The notes beneath the pieces were generated by a model. The model had not been told where the DNA came from. It saw only the letters and a list, made by a program, of their open reading frames with translations, and did not search any database. A program made the translations under genes and the position numbers. DNA of 41,741 bases from Bathymodiolus japonicus methanotrophic gill symbiont (GTDB taxonomy: Bacteria; Pseudomonadota; Gammaproteobacteria; Methylococcales; Methylomonadaceae): the NCBI RefSeq assembly GCF_019721995.1, contig NZ_BLYC01000029.1, forward strand, positions 1 through 41,741, in the 5' to 3' direction. Shown here piece after piece: positions 8,100 to 15,870 of this stretch (the first letter of the stretch is position 1; the number at the start of each line of letters is the position of its first letter).

Positions 8100-9449
8100 A
8101 TAGCACGTCCAAGAAAGTTACCAATAGAACTGCAAGATTATGATTTTCATGATTTTGCACGAAAAGAAAAACATTCCCGTACTCGTATTCGCTGGTTAGG
8201 AATGGCACACCTACAAGAGGGGCGAGAATACTACGAGGTTGCACAATTTTTATGTGTCAGTACCGAAACAGTTCAAAAATGGGTCAAACGATTTAAAGTC
8301 TCTGGACTTGATGGGCTTAGAGAATCACCCCGAAGCGGGGCAAAGCGAAAGCTTAAGGAGAATCAAGAAATTGATTTTAAAAATGCAGTGATTGCACTTC
8401 AAGAAAATCGTTCCGGTGGTCGAATAACGGGACATGATATACAGCAGTTACTTGCAGACCAGTTTGAAGTTAAGTGTTGTCTCAATAGTGTATACAACCT
8501 TCGGGGAGTCGCTATTTTTGCGAAAGCTTGTTTTGGGCATCCCAGCCCAAGCAAGCAGCAAAAACTTAACGCGACCACTTATGCCTCCGGCGGCCCCGAT
8601 TCGTCCTCGTCACCTCGTCCCGACCCAACAAGGGGTCGGAACATAGGCTCCAAATGACTTGACGCCGTGTCGGATGGCCTTTTATTTTGTCTCCACCTTC
8701 GCTAACGCTCAGACTCCGACAAAACAACGGCCCTACGGCTATCGCGGACTAAAAATCATCACTTCGCTTAGGCTACGTTTCCCTGATTTTCAGCGAATGA
8801 ATCGATTAGATTTAGTTTGGATAACCGTTCGATCAAAACACCCGCAGCAAAGCCAAGAAAAACAAGATGATTTTAAAAAAAATTTAGAGACAGTGCAATA
8901 GACTTATTACCAAACGATATTGATTTAACTCAGATCGAGGTATGGTTTCAAGATGAAGCGCGAGTCGGACAGCGCGGTACAGTCAGTCGTATTTGGGCAG
9001 AAAAAGGCACACGTCCGCGTATTGTTCAGCAACAACAATTTACAGCCGCTTATATTTTTGGTGCCGTCTGTCCAGAGAATAGCAAAACGGCGGGGTTAAT
9101 TATGCCAAAAGCGAATACTGAAGGTATGCAGCACCACCTTAATATTATTTCAACGACGGTAACATCAAGTAAACATGCTCTACTTATTGTTGACCGCGCT
9201 GCTTGGCACCTCACTGAAAAACTTGATATGCCTACTAATATAACGATAATGCCGTTACCTCCTTATTCACCAGAGCTCAACCCAGTCGAGCAAATTTGGC
9301 AACAATTACGACGGTCAGACTTTTCAAATCGGTGTTTTGAAGATTATGATGAAATTGTATCGGTATGTTGCCAAGCATGGAATAAGTTTGCGAAATGTGC
9401 TGAGGCTGTTCATAGTTTATGCTCACGTAAATGGGCATTGTTGGAGTAG
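8100..9449 (+). pseudogene. IS630-family transposase, interrupted and frameshifted
   Basis: The frame can be read from 8100, where the codon expected to be ATG is ATA, through an HTH region (VAQFLCVSTETVQKWVKRF) to VYNL at 8501. A 295-bp structured element then intervenes, and the gene resumes as NRLDLVWITVRS. A one-base loss in a poly-A tract near 8885 shifts the frame. The rest reads EVWFQDEAR, LLIVDRAAWH and PELNPVEQIW, the three acidic positions of the IS630 DDE domain, and stops at 9449. Removing the inserted element would rejoin the reading frame at that point, but the start-codon change and the frameshift would remain. Confidence 0.8.
8501..8795 (+). repeat. Structured element copy A (type A, 295 bp), sense in IS630 transposase
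   Basis: The element begins TCGGGGAGTCGC and ends GATTTTCAGCG. It has no credible gene. A long stem-loop occupies the first 75 nt: GTCGC and TTTTTGC pair with GCAAAAA and GCGAC around an inner stem in which GCTTG pairs with CAAGC and GGGC with GCCC. A second stem pairs GGCCTTTTATTTTGTC with GACAAAACAACGGCC. A third closes the 3' end (TCGC with GCGA, the last base being the flank A; AAAATCA with TGATTTT). There is no target duplication. Confidence 0.8.
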
Positions 9450-9593
9450 GAATTTATTGGGATTGGTATAACCTACCGTCTCTCTTTTATTCTTTTTATT
9501 AGCTTCTAACTGAGTTGACCTTGGTTAACGCTTACAAAATCACTATCACAACCATTATGGTATTTTTAACAAATTATTTATTTAAAAAACATT

Positions 9594-10180
9594 CTATTTT
9601 ATTCCCTCTAAAATCTCTGCAACCCACGTTACAACGGACTCTTCCGTGTGTCGGTCTGCATCATAATTTACGCGATAAGTATGATTTTTACCAGGTATTT
9701 TAATGTCTTTTAACGCTTTAATCTCTGGAAATAAATGCTGATTAAAGTTAATCTCTTCCCCTGGTTTACTTGCATCACTCAATGCTTTGCAGCATTGAAT
9801 ATCCCACTCACTCATCGGTAAAATGTATTGCTTGTTATCGTTCTTGATTCGATTGGCCCAGCCATCCTGAGAACAGCTGTCATCTAATTCAGATAGCACC
9901 TTAGCCGCCCGTAAAAATCTGCCATCATGTTGTGTGTAACAATTAATCACATCTGTTTGCTGATTTTTTACATCCAGTTCTTGCCAGGTAACAACACGAT
10001 CTATTTTTAAATCAATAGCAAGTGATCCTAAAATAAGTACTTGTTTATGATGCGGTGATCTAACATCTCTTATCCGTGCAATGGCTTGTGTTATTTCATG
10101 CTCTCGTGTCTGAGCTAAAATAGCATCTGTATATGGGTTATTAAAATATCGACCCTTTCCTCTCGATCTTTCTCTATCTA
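9594..10180 (-). pseudogene. C-terminal fragment of a helicase-like protein, cut by IS3
   Basis: On the minus strand an open frame comes straight out of the IS3 left end and runs about 195 residues to the stop at 9594. It has no start of its own; the first ATG inside it is at 9950. Near its beginning it reads EITQAIARIRDVRSP, which resembles helicase motif VI (QxxGRxxR), followed by LGSLAIDLKIDRVVTWQEL. This suggests the C-terminal end of a plasmid- or phage-type helicase or primase-helicase. The remainder of the gene is not present on the other side of the IS3, so a rearrangement accompanied or followed the insertion. Confidence 0.5.
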
Positions 10181-11482
10181 TAATCCCCCAGCAAATCCAG
10201 ACAAGAAATCAAAGCAATCTTATTCCAAATTAGTTACTATTTGTAAAAAATTGGAGTATTAAAATGAGCAGAAAAAGAACGGTCTACAGTGCTGAATTTA
10301 AAAGCAAGTTGGTATTAGAAGTTTTAAAGAATGAAAAAACACTGCAAGAAATTGCCAGTGCAAATAACATCACACCTAAGAACCTACAAAACTGGAAAAA
10401 AATATTCTTAGACAATGCAGAAATAGCAATGGAGCCCTCCAAAGCCGTTAAAGATTACAAAGAGGATCTATTAGCAGCTCAAGAACAAAATGAGATGCTC
10501 ACAAAAATCGTAGGAAAAATGACGGTTGAAAAGGAGTGGCTCGAAAAAAAGCTAAAAAGCTTGGACTCATCTGATAGAAAACAGTTGATTGAGCCCAAGC
10601 TTAACACTCTACCTCTAACACAGCAGTGTGCATTATTAGGATTAAATAGAAGCAATCTCTATTACAAAAAAAGAGAGAATAAAAAGAAAGAAGAGATCAA
10701 AACTCAGATTAATCACATTTTTAAAGACATCCCTATTTATGGTGCGGCTAAAGTACACCAGCAGTTGCTTGAGGATGGTTTTAAAGTCAGTTTAAACACG
10801 GTGGCGAGTTATCGGCAGCAGATGGGCTTGAAAGCCGTATTAGCGGTAAAACAAGTCAATACAACGATCCCCATAAAAGAACATAAAAAATATACTTATA
10901 AGCTTAGAGATCTTGATATATCACACGCTAACCAAGTTTGGAGCACAGATATAACCTATATTAAAACCAAAGAAGGGATGGTTTATTTAGCGGCGATTAT
11001 TGATTGGCACTCAAAAGCAGTGCTCGCCCATAAAATATCAAACACAATGGATTCTTTTTTAGTTATGGATGTATTAGATGAAGCGCTTTCTCTCTACGGA
11101 ACACCTGAAATTTTTAATACGGATCAAGGTAGTCAATACACCAGTGAAATTCATACCCAACGACTAAAAAACAAAGGCATCACTATTTCTATGGGTGGAA
11201 AAGGACGAGCAACGGATAATATTTGTATTGAACGGTTTTGGCGAAGTGCAAAATGTGAGCGTATTTATTTAAATGAATATGGTTCAATTAGAGCGTTAAT
11301 AGAAGATGTTGATGACTATATTGAGTTTTATAATCATCAACGGTTTCATGAAACCCTGGACTATAAAAAACCAATGAATGTATATAGAGAAAGTATTTTA
11401 GCTAATGAACAGCAGAATGAAGCGGCTTAGGAATATGGAATAAGGATTGTTGAAAAATCTGTCTTGACTCTTTGGGGTGCTA
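10181..11482 (+). mobile_element. IS3-family element, complete copy 1 (1302 bp)
   Basis: The imperfect inverted ends read TAATCCCCCAGCAAATCCAG on the left and TAGCACCCCAAAGAGTCAAG (reverse complement of the right end). The same 1302 bp occurs at 38327-39628 in inverted orientation. TA flanks both ends; a longer target duplication is not visible. The left flank is a helicase-like fragment and the right flank an ImmA/IrrE-like gene. Confidence 0.85.
10264..11430 (+). CDS. IS3-family transposase, single-frame OrfAB
   Basis: The 388-aa protein has an N-terminal HTH (YSAEFKSKLVLEVLKNEKT, LQEIASANNITPKNLQNWKK), a coiled segment, an HTH_21-like region (IPIYGAAKVHQQL) and an rve integrase core. The core acidic residues appear in WSTDITYIKTKEG, FNTDQGSQYTS and the ERFWRSAKCE segment. 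Most IS3 elements make the transposase by frameshifting between orfA and orfB; here both halves are in one frame. A GGAG ribosome site precedes the ATG. It differs from the copy at 38379-39545 at very few positions (for example SMGGKGR against SMDGKGR) and looks intact. Confidence 0.9.
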   Translation: MSRKRTVYSAEFKSKLVLEVLKNEKTLQEIASANNITPKNLQNWKKIFLDNAEIAMEPSKAVKDYKEDLLAAQEQNEMLTKIVGKMTVEKEWLEKKLKSLDSSDRKQLIEPKLNTLPLTQQCALLGLNRSNLYYKKRENKKKEEIKTQINHIFKDIPIYGAAKVHQQLLEDGFKVSLNTVASYRQQMGLKAVLAVKQVNTTIPIKEHKKYTYKLRDLDISHANQVWSTDITYIKTKEGMVYLAAIIDWHSKAVLAHKISNTMDSFLVMDVLDEALSLYGTPEIFNTDQGSQYTSEIHTQRLKNKGITISMGGKGRATDNICIERFWRSAKCERIYLNEYGSIRALIEDVDDYIEFYNHQRFHETLDYKKPMNVYRESILANEQQNEAA

Positions 11483-12402
11483 TACAACGTACTTTACCCG
11501 ACCTTAGACAAGTTCCAGATCATGTACCATTAAGTTCTGATTTCTTTGCCGTGCTTGATGATGTGCTTCGTAAGCAGGATTGGTATCTTGAATACCTGCA
11601 GGAACAAGGTGCTGAAAAACTGGCTTTTGTCGGCAAATATCCCTTTAGTCGTCAACTAGAGGTAGAAGCCATTGCGACTAATATTGTAGAAACTTTAGAT
11701 TTAACAGAGCAGGAGAGGAAGCAGTGCAAAGATTCTAAAGACTTCTTTTCCTTACTCAGCAGAAAGGCGGAAAAAATCGGTATTCTGGTTTTTAAAAGTA
11801 GCATTGTACAAAGTAATACTGGAAGAAGTTTATCTGTCAATGAATTTCGGGGTTTTGCTATTGCTGATCCTTTAGCACCTTTAATTTTTATTAATGGTAA
11901 AGACAGTGAGGCCGCCTGGATATTTACCTTGGCGCATGAAATTGCCCATATCTGGTTAGGTGAAAGTGGTGTGTCTGATATACCTGTAAAAAAGCAGCCT
12001 GACAATAATAAAGTAGAAGTATTGTGTAACCGTATAGCTGCTGAGATACTCACTCCTCGTAAACAGTTTTTAAAATCCTGGAATGAAACCAAGATGCCGG
12101 ATTTTACGCAACTGAGTAAATATTTTAATGTCAGTCAGTTAGTGATTGCCCGTCGCGCATTTGATTTGGGAAAAATTAACTGGCAAACATACCAGGATAT
12201 TGCCGAAAAGAGCAAAGCACGCAAGACTGCAGGTGGTGGTGACGCTTATAGGAATTATCCTATCAGAAACAGTAAGCGTTTTACTAAAGCAATTGTCACC
12301 CAGGAGATGAGTGGTCATACCATGCTACGAGAAGTCGCTAGTTTATTAAATGTTAAGCCGGATACTGTGATGGAACTCAGCAAACGTTTAAGTTTACAAT
12401 GA
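11464..12402 (+). pseudogene. ImmA/IrrE-family metallopeptidase, N-terminus replaced by IS3 end
   Basis: The open frame (312 aa) starts with a TTG that lies inside the IS3 right inverted repeat; native sequence probably begins around QRTLPDLRQVP. The protease motif HEIAHIWLGE is near residues 158-167 and, with a downstream conserved NRIAAEILTP, defines the ImmA/IrrE (DUF955) Zn-peptidase fold. Such proteins often carry an N-terminal XRE helix-turn-helix and act as the antitoxin or regulator beside a DUF4411 PIN-like toxin. Here the HTH is missing, cut off by the transposon. The C-terminal region is otherwise undisturbed to its stop, which overlaps the start of the DUF4411-like remnant (ATGA). 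Confidence 0.75.
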
Positions 12403-12557
12403 TTGAAAAGACTGGCTACACCCATGAACTAAGTAATCCACAATCCAAAAAACGCATTTTAATACCGGATGCCGCTAATGCTATGCAGGTTGATAGTATT
12501 CAGATATACGATTTACTCAGCCAACACGCAAAAGACAACTTCACTTTTAGCTTATAA
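12399..12557 (+). pseudogene. Remnant of a DUF4411-like (PIN-fold) toxin
   Basis: A 52-codon frame starts at an ATG overlapping the ImmA/IrrE stop (ATGA). It reads MIEKTGYTHELSNPQSKKRI followed by LIPDAANAMQ and IQIYDLLSQH. The THE...S..SKK..IPDA pattern resembles the extreme C-terminus of DUF4411 proteins, the usual partner of XRE-ImmA proteins. If so, the N-terminal catalytic part has been deleted and the toxin is dead. The match is from memory of the family and is moderate. Confidence 0.4.
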
Positions 12558-13281
12558 ACAACCAATATCAGGGAAGATGATGTCAGATAAAAAAGTCACT
12601 GCCTACCAAGGACAGACAGAGAAAATAAGGTTCTGTCGCAATAACTATCCTGCTAAAGCGATAAACTGCTTATAAGCAGGCGTATTTTCCTTAGACAATT
12701 TGATAACTCTACAATTTGACACTCACTAGATAGGGAATATCTACGCTGTTTAGAGATGTAAAAAAACAAGTGTATTATTAACTCCGTCATAATCACCAAT
12801 AATCTTCTTCAAATTGCCATGATTCTACGTAAATAGAGTTAATAAACGCTGTAAAAAAACTAAAGGGCTGAAATTGTTAATAAATCCCCTGTTAAAGAAT
12901 GGCTTTAAAGATCAGGGTACGGACTACGGCAGATTTTAGAGGTAATATTTAGTTTCCATTTTGCCACCGCTTACCTCCGGCAATGAAAAAGGTTCTGTCG
13001 CAATAAGGTATATACCAAAACTACTTGAAGGTGCAGGAATTACCCCGACCGTCATTCCCGAGGGTTTTCCCGGGAATCCATGTATATTCAATAGATCCCT
13101 GCTAAAAGCATGCAGGGATGACGAGATAAAATAACCTGCATCTTGATTTCGTTTGGGTATAGGTACAAAAATAGTTTCTAACCAGTTTTTTTTAAAAAGG
13201 GTTACAATATTTTAAAATTTAATATCACAATAGTGTAATTACATAATTACACTTGTTATTTTAAGCCTGGGTTAATACAGA
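12558..13281. other. Gene-free stretch with IS6 end fragments
   Basis: No credible gene was found. It holds IS6-type end sequences (GGTTCTGTCGCA at 12629 and 12991), a short stretch after 12645 matching the 3' end of the IS6 transposase (compare 16084-16142), and the small MITE-like repeat at 13046-13130. The rest is AT-rich with no recognised signal. Confidence 0.5.
13046..13130. repeat. Small MITE-like inverted repeat
   Basis: About 85 bp bounded by CGTCATTCCCG and CAGGGATGACGAG, which are inverted relative to one another. It includes an internal hairpin ATTCCCG...CCGGGAAT and a second one around CCCTGC...GCAGGG. This is the form of the widespread short repeats with CGTCATTCCC ends in Proteobacteria. 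Confidence 0.55.
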
Positions 13282-13578
13282 CTAATGATCTAAGTGGTTT
13301 GGTACGTCCATTTTTTTATGCAAAATACGAACAACGGTAATAGAATCTTCATTGCTTAAATAAATAATCAAATGCTGCTTATGACCGTTAATTCTAATAG
13401 GCGGTGTAAGTTCTCTTCTCTCATGAGAAAGTTTGGGGTTAGTCGCTAAGAACTGACACTTTTCTTTTAAGCTCTGAAGGTATTGTTCTGCTTGATGTTT
13501 ACCATGCGCTAGAAAACCAGAGCGATAAATATCAATAAGATCTTTCTCAGCTTCTTTAGAAAAGAAATACTGACTCAT
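13282..13578 (-). CDS. ParE/RelE-family toxin
   Basis: The 98-aa protein opens YFFSKEAEKDLIDIYRSGFLAHG and continues with a helical stretch, then PPIRINGHKQHLIIYLSNEDSITVVRILHKKMD. This is the usual order of the ParE/RelE superfamily. The C-terminal VRILHKKMD is the common ParE ending. ParE toxins act on DNA gyrase and RelE toxins on ribosome-bound mRNA; the sequence and the ParD-type partner favour ParE. Its start overlaps the antitoxin stop as ATGA, so the pair is translationally coupled. Confidence 0.8.
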   Translation of the reverse strand: MSQYFFSKEAEKDLIDIYRSGFLAHGKHQAEQYLQSLKEKCQFLATNPKLSHERRELTPPIRINGHKQHLIIYLSNEDSITVVRILHKKMDVPNHLDH

Positions 13579-13823
13579 AACGCATGAGACTTAAGACTCT
13601 TACGCGCTACCTCAATAATTTCATCAAATGACTTCTCACTTATTCCACTATCTAATCCTTTAGTAATGGCAGCCTGTAACGCCAGTGTCTTATCGTTTTT
13701 GATTTGATCTTGTCGAATTAAATCACGAACATAATCACTGGTGTTTGCATAAACTCCAGTACTCACTTGAGATTGAACCCAGTTTTTCATTAGATCGGGA
13801 ACCGAAATATTCATCGTAGCCAT
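13575..13823 (-). CDS. ParD-like antitoxin (CopG/RHH family)
   Basis: The 82-aa product starts with NISVPDLMKNWVQSQVSTGVYANTSDYVRDLIRQDQ, the ribbon-helix-helix plus helix pattern of ParD antitoxins, which bind their promoter as dimers and neutralise ParE. It precedes the toxin gene, as is usual for parDE. A 7-bp inverted repeat lies about 35 bp upstream of its start and may be its operator. Confidence 0.8.
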   Translation of the reverse strand: MATMNISVPDLMKNWVQSQVSTGVYANTSDYVRDLIRQDQIKNDKTLALQAAITKGLDSGISEKSFDEIIEVARKSLKSHAL

Positions 13824-13857
13824 TTCATTACCTGCTTTAAAATAAGATAGTGCTATT

Positions 13858-13886
13858 TATGACATACTTTGGCAATCTTTGTCATA
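13858..13886. promoter_or_regulatory. Candidate ParD operator
   Basis: Inverted arms TATGACA and TGTCATA, separated by 15 bp, lie just upstream of the antitoxin gene. A ribbon-helix-helix dimer would bind such a site for autoregulation. Position supports the call; the short arms limit confidence. Confidence 0.4.
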
Positions 13887-14061
13887 ATTTTTTTAAAAAT
13901 AACTAATTTGCAACTAAGCCTATTAAATGGTTCTGTCGCATAACCCAGCCCTGACGCATGAAATAAAACCCGCATACAATACCAAGGTATTGGCATAAAA
14001 AGCCATTTTATATTTGCTATATAATGCTTTCCTATCCTAAATACTACCCCCAATAGAAATC

Positions 14062-14119
14062 ATGAGTAAAGTTAGCAAACGGCCTAACCGAGAAGCGCGC
14101 AAAGCGCATAAAAAAAGAG
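14062..14119 (+). pseudogene. N-terminal stub of a transposase-like gene, cut at the structured element
   Basis: A frame opening MSKVSKRPNREARKAHKKR is preceded by a plausible leader and is interrupted after about 19 codons by structured element copy B. Basic starts of this form are common in transposases, but I cannot name the family. What follows the element is an unrelated IS200 transposase end, so this stub was joined to foreign sequence at the element. Confidence 0.4.
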
Positions 14120-14420
14120 ACGGGGAGTCGCTATTTTTGCGAAAGCTTGTTTTGGGCATCCCAGCCCAAGCAAGCGGCAAAAACTTAACGCGACCACTAA
14201 TGCCTTCGGCGCCCCAGACGTCCTGCGTACGTGCCACTTCGCCATTACCATCATAAACTCGGTGCTGGCTTCGTAACACTCCCTCAAATGACTGGACGGC
14301 GTTTCGGAATGCCTTTTATTTTGTCTACACCTACGCTAGCGCTACGATTCCGACAAAACAACGGCCCTACGCCTTCTGGGGACTACCAGCCCTCGCGTTC
14401 GCTCTCCATGGCTGGCAGCG
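14120..14420 (+). repeat. Structured element copy B (type B, 301 bp)
   Basis: It shares the 5' stem-loop domain (GGGGAGTCGC, then GCTTG...CAAGC) and the ACAAAACAACGG stem with type A copies but has a different middle (after GGCGCCCCAGACG) and 3' domain. The latter contains CCAGCC...GGCTGG and ends GGCAGCG. The same type is at 16386-16685. The left flank is a transposase-like stub and the right flank an IS200 transposase, both reading in the element's sense direction. Confidence 0.75.
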
Positions 14421-14421
14421 A

Positions 14422-14619
14422 GGGCGAAGTGCAAGAAAGCTTTTTGAAGAATTTCCAGAATTAAAAAAGCGGTACTGGGGGAAGCACTTTTGGGCTAGGG
14501 GTTACTTTTGTGTCACGGTAGGGCAAATGACTGAGGAAATGATAAATAATTATCTTGAGCATCATTTTGAAGCTAACCCGAATGACAATTTTAAAACAGA
14601 GTATGGAGAGCTGAAATAA
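14422..14619 (+). pseudogene. IS200-type transposase, C-terminal fragment
   Basis: After the structured element the frame reads ARKLFEEFPELKKRYWGKHF, then WARGYFCVTVGQMTEEMI, and ends at TAA 14617-14619. RYWG.HFWARGYF and the C-terminal helix are typical of the IS200/IS605 TnpA (Y1 HUH) family. The catalytic HUH part is absent. Confidence 0.75.
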
Positions 14620-14700
14620 CAGGGCTATTTGCCCTGTATCCCGACTTTCAGTCGCCAGTCTCTCTAACCCACCCGCTTTTAGCGGGTGGGTGTTTAGTTT
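14620..14700 (+). terminator. IS200 right-end hairpins, first copy
   Basis: Three small stem-loops follow the stop: CAGGGC/GCCCTG, CGACTTTCAGTCG and the strong CCCACCCGCT/AGCGGGTGGG at 14668-14690, followed by a T-rich run. They fit the subterminal imperfect palindromes of IS200-type right ends, and the last would also work as a terminator. A near-identical set is at 15790-15870. Confidence 0.55.
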
Positions 14701-14742
14701 TATCATAGATGTTATATTAAATTAAAATATATAAATTCTATT

Positions 14743-15036
14743 CTAAATATCTAAAAAACTAGAATTTTTAAGTAAATGCTCAAAGGTTTTGTAGACCGTT
14801 TCTCTTTTCTCAATAATTGCAATTAGTAAGATTTCTTCTTGGAGAGTGTAAATCAGCCTAAATTTACCGACACGGATTTTTTTGAATTTACTGTATCCTT
14901 GTAAGCTTTCACCACTGATTAAATCTTTTCTTAATTGAATTATGACATCTTTGAGCTTTTTTGCTGTTTTGATTTCATTTTTTGCAAGCAATTTTAACTG
15001 TTTTAAAGCTTGCCTGGTTAATTTGTAATCTCTCAT
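14743..15036 (-). CDS. RelE/YafQ-like mRNA interferase toxin
   Basis: The 97-aa protein has the RelE-type order: YKLTRQALKQLKLLAKNEIKTA, then LQGYSKFKKIRVGKFRLIYTL, then ILLIAIIEKRETVYKTFEHLL. The G-K-F-RLIY strand and the closing IEKRETVYK match the RelE/ParE superfamily, many members of which cleave mRNA at the ribosome. It lies 2 bp after the antitoxin gene, in the same operon. Confidence 0.8.
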   Translation of the reverse strand: MRDYKLTRQALKQLKLLAKNEIKTAKKLKDVIIQLRKDLISGESLQGYSKFKKIRVGKFRLIYTLQEEILLIAIIEKRETVYKTFEHLLKNSSFLDI

Positions 15037-15038
15037 TT

Positions 15039-15287
15039 TTAGATGCTATCAAGTAAATCCTCTGTTTCTTTTTGAGAAGCGAACCCCTCTTTTATAGCTA
15101 ATTCCGCCGCTTTTCCATATAAAATATCTTCTAGTTTTTTAAGTTCTTTATATCTAGCAAAAGAAATAACAACAGCAACTTCCTTATCTTGTTTAGAAAT
15201 ACTAACTGGCTCATGGGATACAGTAGAAAGCATAGTGCTAAAGCCCTGCCTAGCTTCTGATGATGTCATTGTTTTCATTGTCTGCAT
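15039..15287 (-). CDS. Phd/YefM-family antitoxin
   Basis: The 82-aa product contains TMTSSEARQGFSTMLSTVSHEPVSISKQDKEVAVVIS, the N-terminal DNA-binding fold of Phd/YefM antitoxins, then FARYKELKKLED and a disordered toxin-binding tail. It is first in a two-gene operon with the RelE-like toxin. A perfect 19-bp inverted repeat lies just upstream and is the likely operator, as Phd/YefM proteins repress their own promoters. Confidence 0.85.
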   Translation of the reverse strand: MQTMKTMTSSEARQGFSTMLSTVSHEPVSISKQDKEVAVVISFARYKELKKLEDILYGKAAELAIKEGFASQKETEDLLDSI

Positions 15288-15299
15288 ACTCTTTTAAAT

Positions 15300-15348
15300 A
15301 ATAGACTAAATGTACAAAATACCTATCGGTTTGTACATTTAGTCTATT
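15300..15348. promoter_or_regulatory. Operator of the Phd/RelE-type operon, 19-bp perfect inverted repeat
   Basis: Arms at 15300-15318 (AATAGACTAAATGTACAAA) and 15330-15348 are exact reverse complements with an 11-bp spacer. The site sits 13 bp upstream of the antitoxin start and must overlap its promoter. Phd/YefM antitoxins bind palindromes centred on TGTACA-like cores, and TGTACA occurs in each arm. Confidence 0.75.
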
Positions 15349-15380
15349 CTATTTCTTGTTTATGTCAATTTAATTTTCTG

Positions 15381-15418
15381 AAATTCAACTGTCTTGCTAC
15401 AAGGAGCCAGTTGAATTT
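15381..15418. repeat. 11-bp perfect inverted repeat
   Basis: AAATTCAACTG at 15381-15391 and its complement at 15408-15418, with a 16-bp spacer, lie upstream of the IS200 fragment. Role unknown; possibly the boundary of the IS200 left end or a weak terminator. Confidence 0.35.
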
Positions 15419-15436
15419 ATTTTCCATTCGCAAGGT

Positions 15437-15870
15437 TAAAACCTTCGCCTTTCAGGCGAACAGATTTATCTCAAATATTACAATCTAAAGATGGATTATC
15501 ATTATGGCAGTCATACAGTCTACAATATTGAATATCATTTTGTTTGGGTAACAAAATACAGATACCAAGTTTTAAAAGGTGATATCAGCTTGGGTGTAAG
15601 AGAGTTGGTAAGGAAAACTTGCGAAGCATTTGAAATCAATAGGTACTAGGGGAAGCACTTTTGGGCTAGGGGTTACTTTTGTGTCACGGTAGGGCAAATG
15701 ACTGAGGAAATGATAAAGAATTATCTTGATCACCATTTTGACGCCAACCCGAATGACAATTTTAAAACAGAGTATGGAGAGCTGAAATAACAGGGCTATT
15801 TGCCCTGTATCCCGACTTTCAGTCGCCAGTCTCTCTAACCCACCCGCTTTTAGCGGGTGGTTGTTTAGTT
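15437..15870 (+). mobile_element. Internally deleted IS200-type element
   Basis: The left end has the TTCGCCTTTCAGGCGAA hairpin (about 15448-15465) typical of IS200 subterminal structures. The transposase starts at 15491 (MDYHYGSHTVYNIEYHFVWV) and the right end repeats the hairpins seen at 14620-14700. The middle of the gene is missing. Confidence 0.65.
15491..15790 (+). pseudogene. IS200-type transposase with internal deletion
   Basis: The N-terminal strand YNIEYHFVWVTKYRYQVL and the helix VRELVRKTCEAFEI are present. The sequence then jumps to a stop and the C-terminal GKHFWARGYFCVTVGQM block, ending at 15790. The HUH histidines and the catalytic Tyr region between them are lost. From about 15643 it is almost identical to 14467-14700. 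Confidence 0.75.

Larger units (their letters stand above)
8020..9468 (+). mobile_element. IS630-family element interrupted by a type A structured element
   Basis: The ends are inverted copies of TACCAATCCCA (8020-8030 and 9458-9468), next to TA on the right as expected for IS630 target choice. The total length is 1449 bp; without the 295-bp insertion it would be about 1154 bp, normal for IS630. The transposase is broken in at least three ways, so the copy is dead. Confidence 0.8.

Noticed and set aside
8434-8646. Open frames inside the structured elements (GESLFLRKLVLGIPAQAS-type peptides)
   Set aside because: They recur wherever the element occurs, continue into whatever flanks it, vary between copies, and lack a ribosome site of their own. 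They are by-products of the repeat.
8501-8795. Structured element as a group II intron
   Set aside because: No GUGYG 5' end, no domain V hairpin near the 3' end and no reverse transcriptase. The intron-like behaviour is reported as a hypothesis without this label.
8501-8795. Structured element as an IS200/IS605-derived element
   Set aside because: Scarless insertion would fit, but the 4 bases before the left end differ between copies (ACCT, GTTA, TGAT, ACGT), whereas IS200/IS605 elements use a fixed short target there.
12469-12675. 68-codon plus-strand frame after the DUF4411-like remnant
   Set aside because: It overlaps the remnant in another frame and runs into IS6 end sequence.
13046-13130. 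CRISPR-like repeat
   Set aside because: It is a single short inverted-repeat unit without spacers. No array of direct repeats was found anywhere in the window.
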